DNA from: Vibrio kanaloae
GTDB taxonomy: Bacteria > Pseudomonadota > Gammaproteobacteria > Enterobacterales > Vibrionaceae
Length of the DNA stretch: 64,000 nucleotides
Direction of reading: 5' to 3'
NCBI RefSeq assembly: GCF_024347535.1
Contig: NZ_AP025498.1
Span: 1,302,001 to 1,366,000 of the forward strand
The position numbers and the translations under genes are program-made. Below, one piece after another: positions 27,443-36,079 of the stretch (the stretch's first letter is position 1; each line of letters starts with the position of its first letter). A model generated the notes under the pieces. That model was given only the letters and a program-made list of their open reading frames with translations. It was not told the DNA's origin and ran no database searches.

Positions 27443-27895
27443 TCACCTAGTGCTCCGACTTTCCCTTTTCGCGTCATGTGGGAAACAGTTTGTATACGCA
27501 CGAGCGACATGACTTTTGCCATTATCATCTACGACGACACAAACTAGATTGCACGGATTTCCCAATGCACTCCGCCAATTATGATGACGATCCTCATAAT
27601 CTACTTCAAATTCAACGTAAACGTATGCTGAGCTAACCCATTCAAACGGAATTGAACGTTTTACAAGCAACCCTTTAAACATCTTTGAATAGCGTTCAGT
27701 CATGAGGTCAAAGTGCGGGTAATATGGAGCAATCTGTTGGGAAAAAAGGTCTATTGAAACATACTTGCTTTGAAGGTGGTCTACGAACAGGTAAAGCTTA
27801 CCGATACCCCAATAACCATCGACATCATTGTTTCTACTCCGAAACGAGCCAACAATACCGCTTGCAATACTACCTAGTTCTCTCCTGCGTCCCAT
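27443..27895 (-). CDS. Hypothetical cassette protein (150 aa)
   Basis: The 150-residue protein from the ATG at 27895 (MGRRRELGSIAS) has no signal or membrane segment. The middle part is rich in aromatic residues (YVYVEFEVDYEDRHHNW). I do not recognise it. The open frame continues upstream through attC and that part should not be counted. Confidence 0.65.
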   Translation of the reverse strand: MGRRRELGSIASGIVGSFRSRNNDVDGYWGIGKLYLFVDHLQSKYVSIDLFSQQIAPYYPHFDLMTERYSKMFKGLLVKRSIPFEWVSSAYVYVEFEVDYEDRHHNWRSALGNPCNLVCVVVDDNGKSHVARAYTNCFPHDAKRESRSTR

Positions 27896-27913
27896 ATTTA
27901 TTCCTAAAACTTC

Positions 27914-28037
27914 TAACGCCCAATTAAGGGGTGAACAACGCCTCCCCCCGAACACAAAGCATTGTGCCATAAACACTAAATTTGAAGTAGAAGCAAAAAT
28001 GCCAAGCGTTGTGAATCCCTCTTAAATTGCTTGTTAT
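27914..28037 (-). repeat. attC site 6 (family V)
   Basis: Core TAACGCCCAATTAAGGGG, distal TTAAATTGCTTGTTATG. It shares its centre with site 29. Confidence 0.92.
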
Positions 28038-28039
28038 GT

Positions 28040-28807
28040 CTATAAGCCGAGGATATCGCTAACTAATTTTTGTTTCATTTCATATTCAATATGTTGAACC
28101 AAATCCCTAGAATTGTTCACTAGTTCTTTGACTGATTCAGGTGTTATTGCGACCTTATTGCCATTACTGTCCAAACCAGCTCGGTGAACGCAATCGTGGC
28201 GAATTTTAACCGCAGAAAACAGCCAAGATATGTTGCCAAAATCGCAGTCTAATACGGACTTATACATTGGCTTGATTATGTCCAAGCGATGAAATATTAG
28301 CTTTTTTAAATAGTCCGCTACTGTTAGCTTAAGACCTTCATGCTTCTTATAAATATCCTTCATTGTGAACTTCATGTCTGAAAATACTGGATCTGTTTCC
28401 ACCAAACGACGAATCAGTTCATCTGAATTAGTTACTCTATGGATGAAAGTAGAAGCAAGATACGCCTCTAAAGAAGCAACTGTATGAGCATGCAGCATGA
28501 CTAACAACGAGAATTGAGTTTCATTATCGGTAGCCACATTCAAAAGGTTTAAAATACTTTTAATTTGGCTGTCAAAAACACCAACTTGAGATTGGTCTTT
28601 GACATACCACTCTAATTCTTCATGAAGATACCAATCTAGCTCTTGTTGGCGTAACTCATGTTCAATATGGTCATCATATGCTTGTACTGCTTCTTCCCAT
28701 TCATCTGAGCCTTCTTCACCAGCATCGTCACCATAATTATCCTCGATCCAGTCATACATTGGCTGCAACTCATCACGAAGTATCATTTCTTCTTTTGCTC
28801 GACCCAT
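28040..28807 (-). CDS. HEPN-like cassette protein
   Basis: This 255-residue protein has an acidic N terminus (about 1-60) followed by an all-helical region. Near residue 209 it has IRHDCVHRAG, an R-x4-H motif of the sort that marks the catalytic site of HEPN RNases and RiboL-PSP-HEPN-type proteins. HEPN proteins are common in phage defence and toxin systems, but motif-only evidence leaves this open. The ATG at 28807 (MGRAKEEM) is preferred to an upstream start. It is a single-gene cassette; its TAG stop lies just outside the attC core. Confidence 0.6.
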   Translation of the reverse strand: MGRAKEEMILRDELQPMYDWIEDNYGDDAGEEGSDEWEEAVQAYDDHIEHELRQQELDWYLHEELEWYVKDQSQVGVFDSQIKSILNLLNVATDNETQFSLLVMLHAHTVASLEAYLASTFIHRVTNSDELIRRLVETDPVFSDMKFTMKDIYKKHEGLKLTVADYLKKLIFHRLDIIKPMYKSVLDCDFGNISWLFSAVKIRHDCVHRAGLDSNGNKVAITPESVKELVNNSRDLVQHIEYEMKQKLVSDILGL

Positions 28808-28836
28808 AATAAAAACCTCAAATATGTGGATAGACA

Positions 28837-28958
28837 TAACGCTGCGTTAAGTAGTGAGCGACGCCACCACCTAACCTAAACCATTGCACCGTAAACACAA
28901 AATTCGACTTAAACTGAAAATGCCGAGCGTTGCGAATCTGCCTTAAACGCTTTGTTAG
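28837..28958 (-). repeat. attC site 7 (family I)
   Basis: Core TAACGCTGCGTTAAG, distal TTAAACGCTTTGTTAG. It is the attC of type B cassette copy B1. Confidence 0.92.
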
Positions 28959-29390
28959 TTTGCCTACATGATACAGCCAAAGTTTAGCGCCAAGATGCTG
29001 AATTGGTTACAAAACTACTGGCTTTGAACACAGATGTAAAACTGAAAACTACAGAACTCAAGCCCAACTAACAAAACGCACTTGGCTAAGAAGCGACATA
29101 CGCCAAACCACCACGATTTGAAGCACTCTAACTGGCAAAGGATTTGTTCGACTAACCTGACAACCAAGTGAGACCAAACCATTTGTTGAGTAATTTAGCC
29201 ACCAAGAAAGAGAAGCCGCGCCAAAGAACAACACGAAAAAGCTAGAACCAGTAAGTGACTTCCCCAACACAAACGCTTCCCATATAGTGCCACCGGAAAG
29301 ATGGTGAGATTGGAAAACGAACAGGTGCAAAGCACAGAAACCGGACAAAGCTCTTTGAAGATAAACGCTTTTCTACTATTGCAAACTAAC
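28954..29390. repeat. Repeated cassette, type B copy B1
   Basis: The cassette body starts GTTAGTTTGC and ends with CAAACTAAC. It shares the opening with all type A and B copies but its counter-oriented small frame is badly decayed (ACAAAACTACTGG instead of ATGAAACTACTGG, and stops). I see no other gene in it. The type B middle (CGACATACGCCAAACC...) and the distal TAGTGCCACCGGAAAG block are recognisable. Confidence 0.8.
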
Positions 29391-29508
29391 GCCAAATTAA
29401 GTAATGAGCAACGCCACCACCTGACCTAAACCATTGTGCCGTAAACACTAAAACTGATTAAAACCGAAAGTGCCAAGCGTTGCGAATCTGCTTAAATTTA
29501 TTGTTATA
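29387..29508 (-). repeat. attC site 8 (family I-like)
   Basis: Core TAACGCCAAATTAAGTAATG, distal GCTTAAATTTATTGTTATAG; the two arms keep the AAATTAAG/CTTAAATTT complementarity, so the change has been compensated. Confidence 0.9.
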
Positions 29509-29509
29509 G

Positions 29510-29842
29510 CTATTTTCTGTACTCGAAAGTCGTTTTAGCTTTACCATGTCTATCAATGGAAAGTAGAAATCCTTCCCAGTCCCCTCCAGTATGGCTATAC
29601 ATCATAGAATGTAACTTCGGAACAAGCATTGTAAGTTGCTTTCGCTCAGGATAAACCAAAGGCAATGAAACTGTGTTGCCCTCATGCTCATACCAAAACT
29701 CAGCTCCTACAGATGAGCTACCATCATCTGATTCTCTGTAATCAAAATGACAGTTCAACACATCATAGGGCCCACTAAAGCTTAGACGCATAATATTACA
29801 CAGTTCGCTAAGTATTAATTTATGTTCTTCAATTGGATTCAT
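29510..29842 (-). CDS. Hypothetical protein, possible DUF600/YezG-like immunity protein
   Basis: The 110-residue product starts at the ATG at 29842 (MNPIEEHKLI) because GGAAGGACTC lies just before it. The C-terminal DWEGFLLSIDRHGKAKTTFEYRK pattern recalls the DUF600 (YezG-like) immunity family for polymorphic toxins; this is a weak, memory-based match. It is a single-gene cassette. Confidence 0.6.
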   Translation of the reverse strand: MNPIEEHKLILSELCNIMRLSFSGPYDVLNCHFDYRESDDGSSSVGAEFWYEHEGNTVSLPLVYPERKQLTMLVPKLHSMMYSHTGGDWEGFLLSIDRHGKAKTTFEYRK

Positions 29843-29868
29843 GAGTCCTTCCATACGTCTGATAGCTA

Positions 29869-29991
29869 TAACGCCGCATTAAGGTGTGAGTAACGCGACC
29901 ACGAGACTTGACCTTACCATCGTAAACACTGAACTCAACGATGGAATGAAAAATGCTAAGCGTTAGGAATCACTCTTAAATGCTTTGTTAG
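29869..29991 (-). repeat. attC site 9
   Basis: Core TAACGCCGCATTAAGGTG, distal TTAAATGCTTTGTTAG, with a central ATGGAATGAAAAATGC block shared with sites 30 and 40. The 3' end of the upstream gene reads into it. Confidence 0.92.
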
Positions 29992-30637
29992 GCATATTTT
30001 CTGACATTAGCTGACTAACTTCCTCTGGGTACTCTTTTGAGAGAATCCAGCCTCTGCACAAGTTAAATAGAGAGTCTACAGATTCATAAAATGCTGCTAC
30101 CGCCTCTAGATAGTTTTGCTCAGGAATAAAAGCTTGCTCATGAGAGATAGATACTCCGATACCTCCATTCTCATCACTTTGAGAAATGATCCCATGAATG
30201 TGCTTTTCTGATAGGTGTATAAACCCTGAACAGTTCTTATACACGCCTTCCATCCAAGGAAATTTCGGGTTAAACGTTTTCAGCAAATACCAATCTTGTA
30301 ACTTTTGATTGTCTCTACTTTTAATTTTACTCACGGATTCGCCAGAGAGAACTTTATTCGCAAATTCATGAGGGTCATCAACTAATGTAGACGCAGCTAA
30401 TCGAAGAATACTATCTACTTGCATTCGCAGGAACGGAGCAGCAGAAATATAGTTCCTTTCTTTAATTAGGTGAATAAATGCATGCAAATTGCATTTTGAA
30501 CGATTTACAGCAGCGAGGAACAAGAAGTCCAGTGGATACATTTTTGAACCATCAGCTTCCATAATACTCTGAGCATACTTAATATGCTCTTTATCAGTTC
30601 TTTCAAGCCTTTCTAAATATTTCTCAAGCTCTACCAT
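29963..30637 (-). CDS. Hypothetical cassette protein (224 aa)
   Basis: This 224-residue, largely helical protein has no signal peptide. The last eight residues (NKAFKSDS) are a translation of the attC, since the frame has no stop before it. The central region (FPWMEGVYKNCSGFIHLSEKHIHG) is reminiscent of uncharacterised helical proteins in integron arrays, and GFIHLSEKHI could be a HEPN-like active region, but no R-x4-H motif is present. GAGGG precedes the ATG. Confidence 0.7.
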   Translation of the reverse strand: MVELEKYLERLERTDKEHIKYAQSIMEADGSKMYPLDFLFLAAVNRSKCNLHAFIHLIKERNYISAAPFLRMQVDSILRLAASTLVDDPHEFANKVLSGESVSKIKSRDNQKLQDWYLLKTFNPKFPWMEGVYKNCSGFIHLSEKHIHGIISQSDENGGIGVSISHEQAFIPEQNYLEAVAAFYESVDSLFNLCRGWILSKEYPEEVSQLMSENMPNKAFKSDS

Positions 30638-30653
30638 TTTACCCTCATATGCC

Positions 30654-30783
30654 TAACGCCCAATTAAGGTGTGAGGCACGCAATACCGATACTACCGCAT
30701 ACCACCATAACCACTAAAACCACTAAAACCAACGCATAGTAAAAATGCCACGCGTGCCGAATCACTCTTAAATTGTTTGTTAG
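30654..30783 (-). repeat. attC site 10 (family VI)
   Basis: This is the longest intact site, with core TAACGCCCAATTAAGG and distal TTAAATTGTTTGTTAG. It contains a direct duplication of CACTAAAACC in the centre (30710-30730). It is the attC of the SDR cassette. Confidence 0.92.
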
Positions 30784-30787
30784 CCGC

Positions 30788-31525
30788 TCATGCCAACGAT
30801 AGCCCACCATCAACTACCAACGTGTGACCGACGATATAGCTGGCTTTATCTGATAATAAAAATTCAATTGCATTGACGATTTCGTCGATTTCTCCAAAGC
30901 GATTGATTGGTACTACGTCAGAAACATCAGCGCGGATATTAGAGTTTTCAAGTTGCCTTTCTTCCCATCGGGGAGTCCACGTTACACCGGGAGCAACCGC
31001 ATTGATTCGAACTCCAGATTTGATGCTTTCTAGGGCAACAGATCTAGTCAGCCCCTCAAGGGCATGTTTAGCAGCACTATACATTGATGCATTAGGTGTT
31101 GGTCTAAGACCATTTACAGAGCTTACATTTACTATGGATGCGCCTGCTTCCATTAGTTTCAGTTCAGACCTTAAACACAAAGCTTGACACAAAAAATCTA
31201 CATGAAGTGTTTCTTTGAGAAGTGATACATCAACTTGTGGCAGATAGCCTCTAGAAGCAAGAGCAGGAGAAGCGTTGTTGACCGCTACATCCAACTTCCC
31301 GTAGCGGTCTGCAATGTGAGCAAATAAACCGTCTAACTGTTGCTCATCGGCTATATCAACCGACTGGTAATCGACAGGTTTTAATTCTGGATATTTTTGC
31401 ATGGCATTGAGCCAAACCTCCTTCGAGCGAGAGCACGTAACAACTTGATATCCCTGCTTAACGAGCCGAAGAACTGAATACAAACCGATTCCTTTTGAAC
31501 CACCAGTGACTAATGCAATTTTCAA
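30788..31525 (-). CDS. Short-chain dehydrogenase/reductase (SDR)
   Basis: This 245-residue classical SDR oxidoreductase has the cofactor motif TGGSKGIG (residues 7-14), NNAS (near 88), catalytic Ser in NVSSVNG, and YSAAK (Tyr about 148, Lys about 152). A C-terminal VDGGLSLA is typical. It should reduce a carbonyl or oxidise an alcohol with NAD(P)(H); the CSRS region after the second strand favours NADPH. The substrate cannot be told. Unlike most cassettes here it belongs to a well known metabolic family. Confidence 0.93.
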   Translation of the reverse strand: MKIALVTGGSKGIGLYSVLRLVKQGYQVVTCSRSKEVWLNAMQKYPELKPVDYQSVDIADEQQLDGLFAHIADRYGKLDVAVNNASPALASRGYLPQVDVSLLKETLHVDFLCQALCLRSELKLMEAGASIVNVSSVNGLRPTPNASMYSAAKHALEGLTRSVALESIKSGVRINAVAPGVTWTPRWEERQLENSNIRADVSDVVPINRFGEIDEIVNAIEFLLSDKASYIVGHTLVVDGGLSLA

Positions 31526-31561
31526 TTTAGGACTCCTTTCCTATTTGTGTACTTTGACGGC

Positions 31562-31682
31562 TAACGCTAAGCTAAGTGGCTAACAAACCTGCCACCTTAC
31601 CCAATTTGAACACCTTAAACACGCAACTGAACCAAACCAAAAATGCCGAGCGTTTGTTAGTCCGTCTTAAGCGCTTTGTTAG
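31562..31682 (-). repeat. attC site 11 (family III)
   Basis: Core TAACGCTAAGCTAAGTGG, distal TTAAGCGCTTTGTTAG. The centre carries a second GTTTGTTAG (31652-31660) and a CTAACAAAC inside the site, an internal copy of the core complement. It is the attC of repeat cassette B2. Confidence 0.92.
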
Positions 31683-32113
31683 TTTGCCACCGCAATGAAG
31701 CCAGGGATTTAGCGCCAAGGTGCTGAATTTGCTATGAAACTACTGGCTTTGAACGCAAAAGTAAAACGAGCAGCTAAGAATTAAAACCCAACCGATAAAA
31801 CGGACTTGGCTAAGAAGCGGCATACGACAAACAACCGCGGTTTGAAGCACTTTAACTGGCAAAGGATTCGTTCGACTAACCTGACAACCAAATATTACCA
31901 AGCCATTTGTTAACGAATGAGCCGCCAAGACAAAGAAAACGCATCAAAGAACTAGCAGCAATGTTAGAGCCAGTAAGTGACTCACTCACCGCAAACGCTT
32001 CCAATATAGTGCCACCGGAAAGTTCGTGAGATTGGAAAACGAACAGGTGAATAGCTAGAACGCAGAACAAGGCTTTTAGACCACAAACGCTTTTCTGCCC
32101 TTTGCAAACTAAC
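31678..32113. repeat. Repeated cassette, type B copy B2
   Basis: Same termini as the other copies. The plus-strand frame starts ATGAAACTACTGG (about 31732) but hits TAA after 16 codons (KVKRAAKN then stop). No other gene is visible in the 0.43 kb. Confidence 0.85.
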
Positions 32114-32232
32114 GCCGCGTTAAGTAGTGAGTAACGCCACCACCATACTTAAACCATTGTGCCGTAAACACTAAAGCTGAATCAAACCCAAAATGCCGAG
32201 CGTTGCGAATCTGTCTTAAACGCTTTGTTATG
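32110..32232 (-). repeat. attC site 12 (family I)
   Basis: Core TAACGCCGCGTTAAGTAG, distal TTAAACGCTTTGTTATG. It is the attC of the cold-shock/Excalibur cassette. Confidence 0.93.
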
Positions 32233-32238
32233 CCGATA

Positions 32239-32706
32239 CTACCAACTACCGCACAACTGGCTCTCACAAGGGCTACCATCATTGTCACCATCAATTTTAA
32301 CTCCGGGACAGTTTGACAAGTAAAACTTGGCTTCATCACAAGATACCATCTGGCTGCAATAAGTTTTGCCTTGGCAGTTAAAGCCCATATTTTCATATGC
32401 AGGATTTAACTTTGGCTCTATTACAAAGATATATAAAACTGCACCTAAAAAACCAACAATAAGTGCAAGGAGTATAATTGAAAAAGGGTTGCTTTTTTGG
32501 GGTTCGACACCAACCAACTGTGCAATCGAAGCGCTTGGCTTAGAGGTATTCTCCGCAAGTTGAAATTCTACTTTATCTCCAACTTGTGGTCGGCGAAAAC
32601 CCTTTTTGAATTTGGATACATGAACAAAAATGTCACCATTGAGATTGTCAGACTTTATAAAACCAAAACCTCTATCATCAACCCAGCGAACGATTTTCCC
32701 TTTCAT
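32239..32706 (-). CDS. Cold-shock domain protein fused to TM helix and Excalibur domain
   Basis: This 155-residue three-part protein has a cold-shock (OB-fold, single-strand nucleic-acid-binding) domain at residues 1-70 with GFGFIKSDNLNGDIFVHVSK, a transmembrane helix (about 74-95, SIILLALIVGFLGAVLYIF) and an Excalibur calcium-binding domain at the C terminus (CDEAKFYLSNC then KIDGDNDGSPCE). Topology would put the cold-shock domain in the cytosol and the Cys-rich calcium-binding part in the periplasm. Related CSD-TM-Excalibur fusions exist in marine bacteria; function is unknown. AGGAGG-like GGAGGAT precedes the ATG. Confidence 0.9.
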   Translation of the reverse strand: MKGKIVRWVDDRGFGFIKSDNLNGDIFVHVSKFKKGFRRPQVGDKVEFQLAENTSKPSASIAQLVGVEPQKSNPFSIILLALIVGFLGAVLYIFVIEPKLNPAYENMGFNCQGKTYCSQMVSCDEAKFYLSNCPGVKIDGDNDGSPCESQLCGSW

Positions 32707-32732
32707 ATATCCTCCATTTTCTTATAGCGGCA

Positions 32733-32852
32733 TAACGCCCAATTAAGTAGCCCGAAACGCACTGGCTAACTTTCCGCATTGCTCGGTAACACCAAACCCG
32801 ACGCAAACCAAAATCGCCGAGCGTTGAGGGTCTGCTTGAATTGTTTGTTATG
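32733..32852 (-). repeat. attC site 13
   Basis: Variant site with core TAACGCCCAATTAAGTAGCC, centre CCGAAACGCACTGGC and distal TTGAATTGTTTGTTATG. It is the attC of the gene-poor cassette at 32.85-33.28 kb. Confidence 0.9.
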
Positions 32853-33277
32853 CGAGTTCACCTACCAAGCCAAGTTGGGCAGTGAAAAGATTACCTCAGA
32901 CACGAAAAACCACAAACAAACCAAGCACTTTTTGTGATTCACTGAACAACCGAAGTCACTATGTTACAGACCAGCTTCCCACAAGTGACTAATAGTGAAT
33001 TTCAGCGCATGACTCAGCTTTTGCTTCGAGAAACTCAACGCTGCGGACGACCAGCGAAGAAGAACTGCCGATAAACTTGCCCTTGCCACACTTTGCGCCA
33101 GCCAACCTCGCCACAAACCAACTCTGAAAACCAATGAGGCAACCCGCGAACTTTGGCATGTTTTACGGCCCGAGTGATTCAAGAATTTAGGCCGACAATG
33201 CTAAATTGCCGACACCGACAACCGACTGCCAAAGAGAGCGAGAAAGAGATATATAGAAGATTTTTTGCCCAGTCGCA
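32853..33277. other. Gene-poor cassette
   Basis: This cassette of 0.43 kb has no convincing gene. On the plus strand a 37-codon frame (32961-33074, MLQTSFPQVTNSEFQ..., ending GRPAKKNCR) is the best candidate; a longer open frame on the minus strand lacks a ribosome-binding site and has biased composition. I leave both unassigned. Confidence 0.5.
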
Positions 33278-33397
33278 TAACGCTAAGCTAAGTAGTGAGC
33301 AACGCAATACGAAGCCACCGCATAACACCTTAAACACATAAATCAACGCATACTAAAAATGCCACGCGTTGCGAATCTGCCTTAAGCGCTTTGTTAG
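33278..33397 (-). repeat. attC site 14 (family II)
   Basis: Near-identical to sites 22, 32 and 35-39. It is the attC of repeat cassette A1. Confidence 0.93.
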
Positions 33398-33798
33398 TTT
33401 GCCACCGCGATAAAGCCAAAGGTTTAGCGCCAAGGTGCTGAATTAGCTATAAAACTAATGGCTTTGAACGCAAAAGTAAAACGGGCAGCTCAGAATTTAA
33501 ACCCAACTAACAAAACGCACTTGGCTAAGAAGACTTTCGTAGATGCCGACAGCCACAAATACCATCTTTAAATGTTCCCGCTTAACTTTCAAAACCAAAG
33601 AAGCAGCGTGCAAGAATATTGAGAAATGAACCTTACTAACACGGAAGAATTGAATGACACGAAAGCCAATTAGCCGGAAAACTGGCTACGCGAGATGCCT
33701 ATTTCGATGAAGAGTCTTTGGGAAATAACAGGTGAATAGCTAGAACGTAGAACAAAGCTTTTAGACCACAAACGCTTTTCTGCCCTTTGCAAACTAAC
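33393..33798. repeat. Repeated cassette, type A copy A1
   Basis: Ends GTTAGTTTGC and GCAAACTAAC form a perfect 10-bp inverted repeat. The plus-strand small frame begins ATGGCTTTGAACGC but is of the frame-shifted allele (CACAAATACCATC) and ends early at CTTTAA. No other gene. Confidence 0.87.
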
Positions 33799-33889
33799 GC
33801 CTCATTAAGAGGAAATTTATAGTTGGCTAAAATGTTGAACGCAGTGAAAACAGCCAACTGTAAATTTTCCTGCTTTAATGACTTGTTAG
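33795..33889 (-). repeat. attC site 15 (unique, 95 bases)
   Basis: Short site unrelated in its centre to the others: TAACGCCTCATTAAGAGGAA pairs with TTCCTGCTTTAATGACTTGTTAG, and AGTTGGCT pairs with AGCCAACT. It is the attC of the DUF2019-like cassette and indicates an origin from a different array. Confidence 0.9.
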
Positions 33890-33891
33890 GG

Positions 33892-34215
33892 TTACTTTTG
33901 CTCAAAAGGTGACACAAAGCAACCTTGCCTAAACTCTTGAATTACCATTTCAGCACTAAAACCTGAAACACCACCTTTTTGAACTAAACCATTTAAGGCA
34001 TTAATAGCCTTTGACGTTTTGTCATTAGCTAATAAATGACTAGCAGTCCAACAAACTACCCAAGCATTTTCGTGGTTAAGCAAGGGAAGTAATTCAGATG
34101 AATCAGAAATATGAGCAATAGATGATTTCATGGCTTCAAAGTATTCATGATCACGAGATGATGTTCCGTCACCTTTTGAAATAGCTGATTTACAAAACTG
34201 TTTGATATGCGACAT
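33892..34215 (-). CDS. DUF2019-like (HEAT-repeat-like) protein
   Basis: This 107-residue helical protein has LLPLLNHENAWVVCWTASHLLANDKTSKAINALNGLVQKGG followed by SAEMVIQEFRQG, a HEAT-like pair of helices that matches the pattern of DUF2019 domain proteins. Function is unknown. It is a single-gene cassette whose attC is of a type not seen elsewhere in the window. Confidence 0.7.
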   Translation of the reverse strand: MSHIKQFCKSAISKGDGTSSRDHEYFEAMKSSIAHISDSSELLPLLNHENAWVVCWTASHLLANDKTSKAINALNGLVQKGGVSGFSAEMVIQEFRQGCFVSPFEQK

Positions 34216-34231
34216 ACTTTCCTTGTAACCC

Positions 34232-34356
34232 TAACGCCGCGTTAAGTGGTGAGCAACGCATACTACTACACTTAAAGTATTGTGCCGTAAACACTTAAAC
34301 TGAAGCAAACCAAAAATGCCGAGCGTTGGGAATCCGTCTTAAACGCTTTGTTAAAC
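34232..34356 (-). repeat. attC site 16 (family I)
   Basis: Core TAACGCCGCGTTAAGTGG and distal TTAAACGCTTTGTTAAAC, with GTTAAAC in place of GTTATG. It supplies the stop codon of the gene upstream. Confidence 0.92.
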
Positions 34357-34908
34357 ATATTCTGGCGGTGGGAGTTCGCCTGCCACCATAAATGGATAGA
34401 AGAGATACTTCTCACTATACCTACGTCTCTTTAATATTTTCCACGGTAACGAACGAATGGTATTAACAAAGCCTTTGGGTAGATCGTACTCCATTATTAT
34501 TTCTAAGTATTTTTGTTTGGATTGAGTGTCCAATTGCCAGTCAAAATCGAATTCGTCAAAACAGAACAAGTGTACAGAATGAGCCGGTGGCATTTGCGGG
34601 TATACATTTTTAAAAATTGGACCAAAATCCTTCATAGGCTCAGGCCGAATCATATTACCGCCGATAGTTAACTTTATATTTTCGGCTCTTTCACCACCAA
34701 TATTTGTAAGTGTAAAAGATATGAAAACCTGTTGGTGACTGGTCGTGCCAACCACTAAAGAGGGGTCATCATGTGATGTAATATCGCGCCGGGGCTGCTT
34801 TAGGTTATGAATACGATGATAAACATCGAGTACTGGACGTTTTTGTGCGCTGACAACTTGAACACCAGCTTTCAACGCTCCCGATATTGCTGAACTAGAT
34901 ACTTCCAT
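34351..34908 (-). CDS. Hypothetical cassette protein (185 aa)
   Basis: This 185-residue protein of unknown family has a central beta-rich stretch (QVFISFTLTNIGGERAENIKLTIGG) like an immunoglobulin-type beta sandwich. The N-terminal 25 residues are weakly helical. The TAA stop is formed by the attC core. Single-gene cassette. Confidence 0.7.
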   Translation of the reverse strand: MEVSSSAISGALKAGVQVVSAQKRPVLDVYHRIHNLKQPRRDITSHDDPSLVVGTTSHQQVFISFTLTNIGGERAENIKLTIGGNMIRPEPMKDFGPIFKNVYPQMPPAHSVHLFCFDEFDFDWQLDTQSKQKYLEIIMEYDLPKGFVNTIRSLPWKILKRRRYSEKYLFYPFMVAGELPPPEYV

Positions 34909-34924
34909 ATTACCTCGATATGTT

Positions 34925-35044
34925 TAACGCCCAGTTAAGGGGTGAAGCACGCAATACCGATGTTACCGCATACCACTTCAACACCGAAACCACCGCATAC
35001 CAAAAATGCCACGCGTGCTGAATCCCTCTTGAACTGTTTGTTAG
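34925..35044 (-). repeat. attC site 17 (family VI)
   Basis: Core TAACGCCCAGTTAAGGGG, distal TTGAACTGTTTGTTAG; the C/G change in CAGTTAAG is matched by CTTGAACTG. Confidence 0.92.
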
Positions 35045-35463
35045 GAGATTGTTCTCGACATACTGTAAAATCTATCATCAGCGCTATCCACTACAAACCC
35101 AACTCTTTCATAGAGATGGAAGGCTGGGCTGATTTTAAATACACGTAATCTTAGTCGATTAGCGCCTGATTCAATTGCTAACCTTTCACATTCAGAAAGT
35201 GCTAGTGCACCAATACCTTTATTTTGGTATTTCTCGCTGACTTGCAAGTCACGGACATAACAACCGTAGTTATCAAATGCCAAACGAATTGCTCCAACAA
35301 CCTCACCATTGAACAGGATATCGAAATTGGTTAAATCATGGATTTGTTCTTCAATTTTTGAGCAATCCCAATCAACAGAATAATGCTCGTAGTATGAGCG
35401 CATATTTACGTAAGTAATTTTAGCCGAAGCTGATAAATCTTCTGTTTGTTGATACGAAACCAT
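35041..35463 (-). CDS. GNAT-family N-acetyltransferase
   Basis: This 140-residue acetyltransferase of the GNAT fold has the acetyl-CoA-binding motif A at CYVRDLQVSEKYQNKGIGALAL (Q/RxxGxG/A as QNKGIG) and a following AFHLYERVGF motif B. It transfers acetyl groups to an unknown amine. TAA stop is contributed by attC. Single-gene cassette. Confidence 0.9.
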   Translation of the reverse strand: MVSYQQTEDLSASAKITYVNMRSYYEHYSVDWDCSKIEEQIHDLTNFDILFNGEVVGAIRLAFDNYGCYVRDLQVSEKYQNKGIGALALSECERLAIESGANRLRLRVFKISPAFHLYERVGFVVDSADDRFYSMSRTIS

Positions 35464-35472
35464 TGAATCTCC

Positions 35473-35595
35473 TAACGCCGCGTTAAGTGGTGAGCAACGC
35501 CACCACCCTACCTAAACCATTGTGACATAAACATTTAAACTGAACTAAGCCGAAAATGCCAAGCGTTGAGAATCCGTCTTAAACGCTTTGTTATG
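35473..35595 (-). repeat. attC site 18 (family I)
   Basis: Core TAACGCCGCGTTAAGTGG, distal TTAAACGCTTTGTTATG. Confidence 0.93.
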
Positions 35596-35962
35596 TGCCT
35601 GAGTTCACGATATATCCTATAGCTTGAACCATATAAAACAACACAGTTATTGGCACTGCTGTATTCATTGCTAGCAAAATGAGCATTGTCCATACGCTGA
35701 CTGACTCTGAGCCTCCGTATACTCGCTTAACTACATCAAAACCAGTGTGCCATGCGTAGAAAATAATAAGAATACTGGACGTTAGCCCAATAACGAGCAA
35801 AGGGACTGAATGTGTATGGTCAAACAAAGCAAAGATAAACCCTGTTATCGCGGTCCAAGATAATATATTAAACCAGTTTTTTATAAGGTCCTGTTCGTAC
35901 AACCATTCCGTTTTATGGGCAATGAAATCAAAGGTCTTATCTAACAAGTCTTTACTGCTCAA
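35591..35962 (-). CDS. Small integral membrane protein
   Basis: This 123-residue protein has three predicted transmembrane helices (about 31-48, 53-71 and 90-115) and a cytosolic helical N terminus. No recognised family. The ending NSGT-stop uses the TAA of the attC core. Single-gene cassette. Confidence 0.75.
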   Translation of the reverse strand: MSSKDLLDKTFDFIAHKTEWLYEQDLIKNWFNILSWTAITGFIFALFDHTHSVPLLVIGLTSSILIIFYAWHTGFDVVKRVYGGSESVSVWTMLILLAMNTAVPITVLFYMVQAIGYIVNSGT

Positions 35963-35986
35963 AACTTACACCTCATGATAGGTACA

Positions 35987-36079
35987 TAACGCCGCATTAA
36001 GGTGTGAGCGGCGCTTGGCTATACTTGAGCGAAGCGAAACTGCCAAGCGTTGCGAATCACTCTTGAATGCTTTGTTATG
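35987..36079 (-). repeat. attC site 19 (family IV, 93 bases)
   Basis: Almost identical to sites 5, 31 and 41; distal arm TTGAATGCTTTGTTATG. It belongs to the second GNAT cassette. Confidence 0.92.

Noticed and set aside
29058..29395. Minus-strand frames in the repeated cassettes (also 31740-32070, 33699-33917, 37974-38391, 53380-53574)
   Set aside because: They have no ribosome-binding site, differ in length between copies, and run opposite to the more conserved small frame. They look like translations of repeat sequence.
32964..33182. 72-codon minus-strand frame in the gene-poor cassette
   Set aside because: Low-complexity composition, no ribosome-binding site and overlap with a competing plus-strand frame; neither could be supported.
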